Below, one piece after another: positions 6,968 through 8,797 of a DNA stretch of 8,797 bases. The notes below the pieces were generated by a model that was given only the letters and a program-made list of their open reading frames with translations, did not search any database and was not told the DNA's origin. Numbering within the stretch: position 1 is the stretch's first letter; each line of letters opens with the position of its first letter. A program made the translations under genes and the position numbers. This DNA is from JAJPJX01 sp964568355 (GTDB lineage Bacteria > Acidobacteriota > Terriglobia > Bryobacterales > Bryobacteraceae). The DNA is taken from positions 1 to 8,797 of the forward strand of contig CAZMRK010000336.1 in assembly GCA_964568355.1 (NCBI GenBank), in the 5' to 3' direction.

Positions 6968-6976
6968 TGACATAAT
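6968..6976 (+). promoter_or_regulatory. Predicted extended -10 promoter of the regulator gene
   Basis: TGACATAAT has the TGn extension plus a -10 hexamer CATAAT that matches TATAAT at five of six positions. The best -35 at 17-base spacing (CTCACT, 6948-6953) is poor and lies within the operator tandem, which suits a weak, autoregulated promoter. The start would fall near 6983, giving a leader of about 66 bases. Confidence 0.4.
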
Positions 6977-6998
6977 TCTAAAGGAAAGCACCTCACCC

Positions 6999-7019
6999 TG
7001 TGTGGAAAACCAACACACA
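6999..7019. promoter_or_regulatory. TGTGTG...CACACA inverted repeat in the regulator leader
   Basis: TGTGTG (6999-7004) and CACACA (7014-7019) are perfect inverted arms separated by nine bases (GAAAACCAA). The element lies 29 bases before the regulator ATG and within its predicted transcript. It could be a second operator type, a leader hairpin that limits translation, or chance. The base composition here is less GC-rich than the surrounding genes. Confidence 0.35.
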
Positions 7020-7048
7020 AAAGAAAGCTGCACCATTAACCGAGATCT

Positions 7049-8185
7049 ATGTCGAGAACAAAGATTCGTTCCGATAGCCCAACTCCCATCCGCTCTCAGC
7101 TAAAGGAACTGCTGATGACGGAGATACGCGAAGGGCGATTTCAAGCCGGGGGCCGCATTCCCTCCGAACGGGAGTTGGCGGAACGTTATGGGATCTCGAG
7201 GGCCTCGGTCCGTGAATCGATCACCGAGCTGATCAACTCCGGAATCCTGTTCCGGACAGTGGGCAAAGGCACGTTCGTAGCGAGCGACGTGGCTGCCCAG
7301 CAGCCGCAGAAGATCAGCACCGAGCCGCATAATATTGCGTTCGTCATCAGCGACAATATCTTCCATTTTGTGCAGACGGGTTACAACAAGATCTTCGAAG
7401 GCGTGCAGGAAGTATGCGCCCAGCAAGGCTGGCGGCTGCTGTTCCACACCGTGGGCGAGGATTCGAGCAGCCCGGGGCTTAAATCTTTGCGCAACAAGGG
7501 CAGCTTGGCGCTGGACGGCTGCGTGGTGGTGGGTGGCGTGCGGCGGCACATTCTGGATCTTCTCAACGAAGAAGGGATCCCGACGGTGCTGGTGGATCTG
7601 CTGATCACCGATGAAGCGCCGGAGACGATGGCGGTCACGATCCGGTACGCGGAAGGCGCAAAAACGGCGGTCCGGTATCTGTTCGAACTGGGGCACCGGT
7701 CGATCGGCTACATCGGCTTTTCCGGTTCGGAGAAATACCACGGATACTGGAGTTCGCTGGAGGAATTGAACCTGCGCTATGATCCGCGCCAGGTCGAGTT
7801 CCTGCAGCTTCTGGATCTGCAGCCGGGCATGCTGGCCGGGTATCACGCGATGCAGCGCATGCTGAAGGCGGGGCATCTGCCAACGGCTCTCCTGGTGACC
7901 AATGACTTTGTCGCCATCGGGGTGATGGAAGCGCTGGCTATCGCGGGGGTGCGGGTTCCGGATCAGATCAGCATCGTGGGTTTTGATGATCTCGGACAGA
8001 AGACATCGCCGGCGCTGACTACGGTTCGCGTGGATCTGCGGGAGGTGGGACGGAGCGCCGCCGACGCTGTGCGGCGCAAGATGCTGGGCGAGCCTCTCAC
8101 CGAGCCGATTTCGGTTCCGGCCGAATTGGTGGTGCGGGATACGACGGCTCCGGTGCGCAACCCGGTGCTGACCGGCCAGGAGTAG
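7049..8185 (+). CDS. GntR-LacI hybrid transcriptional regulator (AraR-like architecture)
   Basis: The 378-residue product is a one-component regulator with two parts. Residues about 11-80 form a GntR-type winged helix-turn-helix, with recognition segment SERELAERYGISRASVRESI (39-58) and a wing ending VGKGTFVA. Residues about 94-365 form a LacI/GalR-type periplasmic-binding-protein-like sensor. Its landmarks are the core-domain helix AVRYLFELGHRSIGYIG (207-223), LLVTNDFVAIGVMEAL (281-296), VPDQISIVGFDD (303-314) and SPALTTVRVD (320-329). This pairing is known from AraR of Bacillus, which responds to arabinose. The ligand here is probably a sugar or sugar acid. Its position divergent from the receptor operon, across an array of repeated candidate operators, suggests that it represses that operon and itself until the ligand binds. 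ATG 7049 has only a weak Shine-Dalgarno (GAG at 7042-7044), but the next ATG (7115) would remove part of the DNA-binding domain. The gene ends at TAG 8183-8185. Confidence 0.88.
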   Translation: MSRTKIRSDSPTPIRSQLKELLMTEIREGRFQAGGRIPSERELAERYGISRASVRESITELINSGILFRTVGKGTFVASDVAAQQPQKISTEPHNIAFVISDNIFHFVQTGYNKIFEGVQEVCAQQGWRLLFHTVGEDSSSPGLKSLRNKGSLALDGCVVVGGVRRHILDLLNEEGIPTVLVDLLITDEAPETMAVTIRYAEGAKTAVRYLFELGHRSIGYIGFSGSEKYHGYWSSLEELNLRYDPRQVEFLQLLDLQPGMLAGYHAMQRMLKAGHLPTALLVTNDFVAIGVMEALAIAGVRVPDQISIVGFDDLGQKTSPALTTVRVDLREVGRSAADAVRRKMLGEPLTEPISVPAELVVRDTTAPVRNPVLTGQE

Positions 8186-8199
8186 AGCCGTCCCCAGAA

Positions 8200-8219
8200 C
8201 GTCGACGAGAGCGTCGACG
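8200..8219. terminator. Strong hairpin CGTCGACG-AGAG-CGTCGACG between convergent genes
   Basis: Two copies of the self-complementary octamer CGTCGACG (8200-8207 and 8212-8219) flank a four-base loop AGAG, giving an eight-base-pair stem. It starts 15 bases after the regulator stop, in the 98-base gap shared with the converging DUF1501 gene, where a bidirectional terminator would be expected. No T-run follows on either strand, so efficiency as an intrinsic terminator is doubtful. Confidence 0.45.
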
Positions 8220-8220
8220 C

Positions 8221-8240
8221 AGCGCGCTGAAGCGCACGCT
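8221..8240. repeat. REP-like palindromic element
   Basis: AGCGCGCTGAAGCGCACGCT folds back on itself. One fold has a seven-position stem with one C/A mismatch (8221-8227 with 8234-8240) and a six-base loop; another is a shorter stem of GCGC around TGAA. The pattern palindrome-TGAA-palindrome followed by ACG is typical in form of interspersed intergenic repeats. It directly follows the CGTCGACG hairpin. Only one copy is visible in the window, so the repeat status is inferred. Confidence 0.35.
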
Positions 8241-8283
8241 ACGATGCGCGGCGGGTAAACGAAATGAACGGCTGAAATGCCGG

Positions 8284-8797
8284 TTACGCTACGATGTCGT
8301 GGACGACATTGCCTTCGACGTCGGTCAGACGGAAGTCTCTTCCGCTGAAACGATAGGTGAGGCGTTTGTGATCGATGCCTAGCAGGTGCAGGACGGTGGC
8401 GTGCAGGTCATGGACGTGCACGCGATTTTCCACGGCTTTGTAGCCGAAATCGTCGGTCGCTCCGTAGGCCAGCCCACCTTTCACCCCGCCTCCGATGAGC
8501 ACGGTACTGAAGCCGTAGCTGTTGTGGTCGCGCCCGTTTTGCACCTTGACCAGCCCGCTGACTTCGGCGGCCGGCGTCCTGCCGAATTCGCCGCCGATGA
8601 TGATGAGTGTTTCCTTGAGCAGTCCGTTGGTTTTCAGATCGCGCACCAGCGCGGCAATGGCGCGATCGGCCTGAAGCGCCAGGTCGCGGTGATCCATGAT
8701 GTCGTTGTGATTGTCCCAGGGCTGTCCGGGGCCGAAGTAGACCTGTACCATGCGGACGCCGCGCTCGGTCAGGCGGCGCGCGATCAGGCAGCCGCGC
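8284..8797 (-). CDS. DUF1501 domain protein, C-terminal part (5' end outside window)
   Basis: The frame is open from the right edge of the window to TAA 8284-8286; about 170 C-terminal residues are visible. Reading from the edge it runs GCLIARRLTERGVRMVQVYF, then GQPWDNHNDI, a GGEFGRTP motif, GRDHNSYGFS, GGGVKGG and YGATDDFGYKAVENRVHVHD, ending RFSGRDFRLTDVEG. This series is the signature of DUF1501 proteins, which are abundant in Planctomycetota and Acidobacteriota, belong to the alkaline phosphatase/sulfatase-like fold group, and usually carry a Tat leader. The EFGRTP and DHN segments probably include metal-binding residues. The reaction is not established. In many genomes these proteins are encoded beside DUF1549/DUF1553 cytochrome-like proteins; that partner would lie to the right of the window. 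The internal ATG at 8749-8751 is not the start because the conserved sequence continues upstream. The gene converges with the regulator gene and is probably a separate unit. Confidence 0.88.
   Translation of the reverse strand, partial: RGCLIARRLTERGVRMVQVYFGPGQPWDNHNDIMDHRDLALQADRAIAALVRDLKTNGLLKETLIIIGGEFGRTPAAEVSGLVKVQNGRDHNSYGFSTVLIGGGVKGGLAYGATDDFGYKAVENRVHVHDLHATVLHLLGIDHKRLTYRFSGRDFRLTDVEGNVVHDIVA

Noticed and set aside
6935..6968. Tandem 17-base repeat as a minimal CRISPR or a VNTR
   Set aside because: There are only two adjacent units with no spacer of proper length and no cas genes; a third copy of the core at a promoter points to operator sites.
7100..7876. Minus-strand open frame of 258 codons opposite the regulator
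   Set aside because: The winged-helix and LacI-type motifs on the plus strand fix the frame; the antisense product has no recognisable family.

Overview
The window looks like a piece of a GC-rich chromosome from an Acidobacteriota member, most likely a Solibacter/Bryobacter-type lineage. This is inferred from the combination of gene families: a roughly 1060-residue Oar-type TonB-dependent receptor with an N-terminal carboxypeptidase-regulatory-like domain, a multihaem cytochrome of the CxxCHMPK type, a DUF1501 protein, and a sugar enzyme carrying a Tat-like leader. No marker gene fixes the taxon.

Layout. Positions 2-757 (+) hold the C-terminal end of a GlnD-type PII uridylyltransferase with two ACT domains. 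It is followed at 807-1487 (+) by a secreted SGNH/GDSL hydrolase. Three genes on the minus strand, read in the order 6856 to 1553, form a probable operon. They are an Oar-like outer-membrane receptor (6856-3674), a mannonate dehydratase-like TIM-barrel protein with a twin-arginine leader (3646-2606), and a seven-haem c-type cytochrome with a signal peptide (2566-1553). The gaps between them are 27 and 39 bases. Divergent from this operon, at 7049-8185 (+), is a one-component regulator with a GntR-type winged helix-turn-helix fused to a LacI/GalR-type sugar-sensing domain, the architecture of AraR. A DUF1501 protein (8284-8797, -) converges on the regulator and runs off the right edge.

The most informative non-coding stretch is the 192-base divergent region 6857-7048. 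It contains three exact copies of the ten-base word TGGACTGACC. One sits over the predicted -10/+1 of the receptor operon. The other two form a 17-base tandem just upstream of an extended -10 for the regulator. This is what a shared operator array controlling both directions would look like. The word, with its following A, is an imperfect palindrome resembling operators of GntR-family proteins.

Inferred logic. A sugar or sugar-acid signal bound by the LacI-like domain would release repression of an operon whose three products all appear to lie outside the cytoplasm: an outer-membrane transporter, an exported dehydratase-like enzyme and a periplasmic electron carrier. That grouping is unusual because mannonate dehydratases normally work in the cytoplasm. 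It is the main candidate here for an undescribed system. Everything else in the window looks ordinary.
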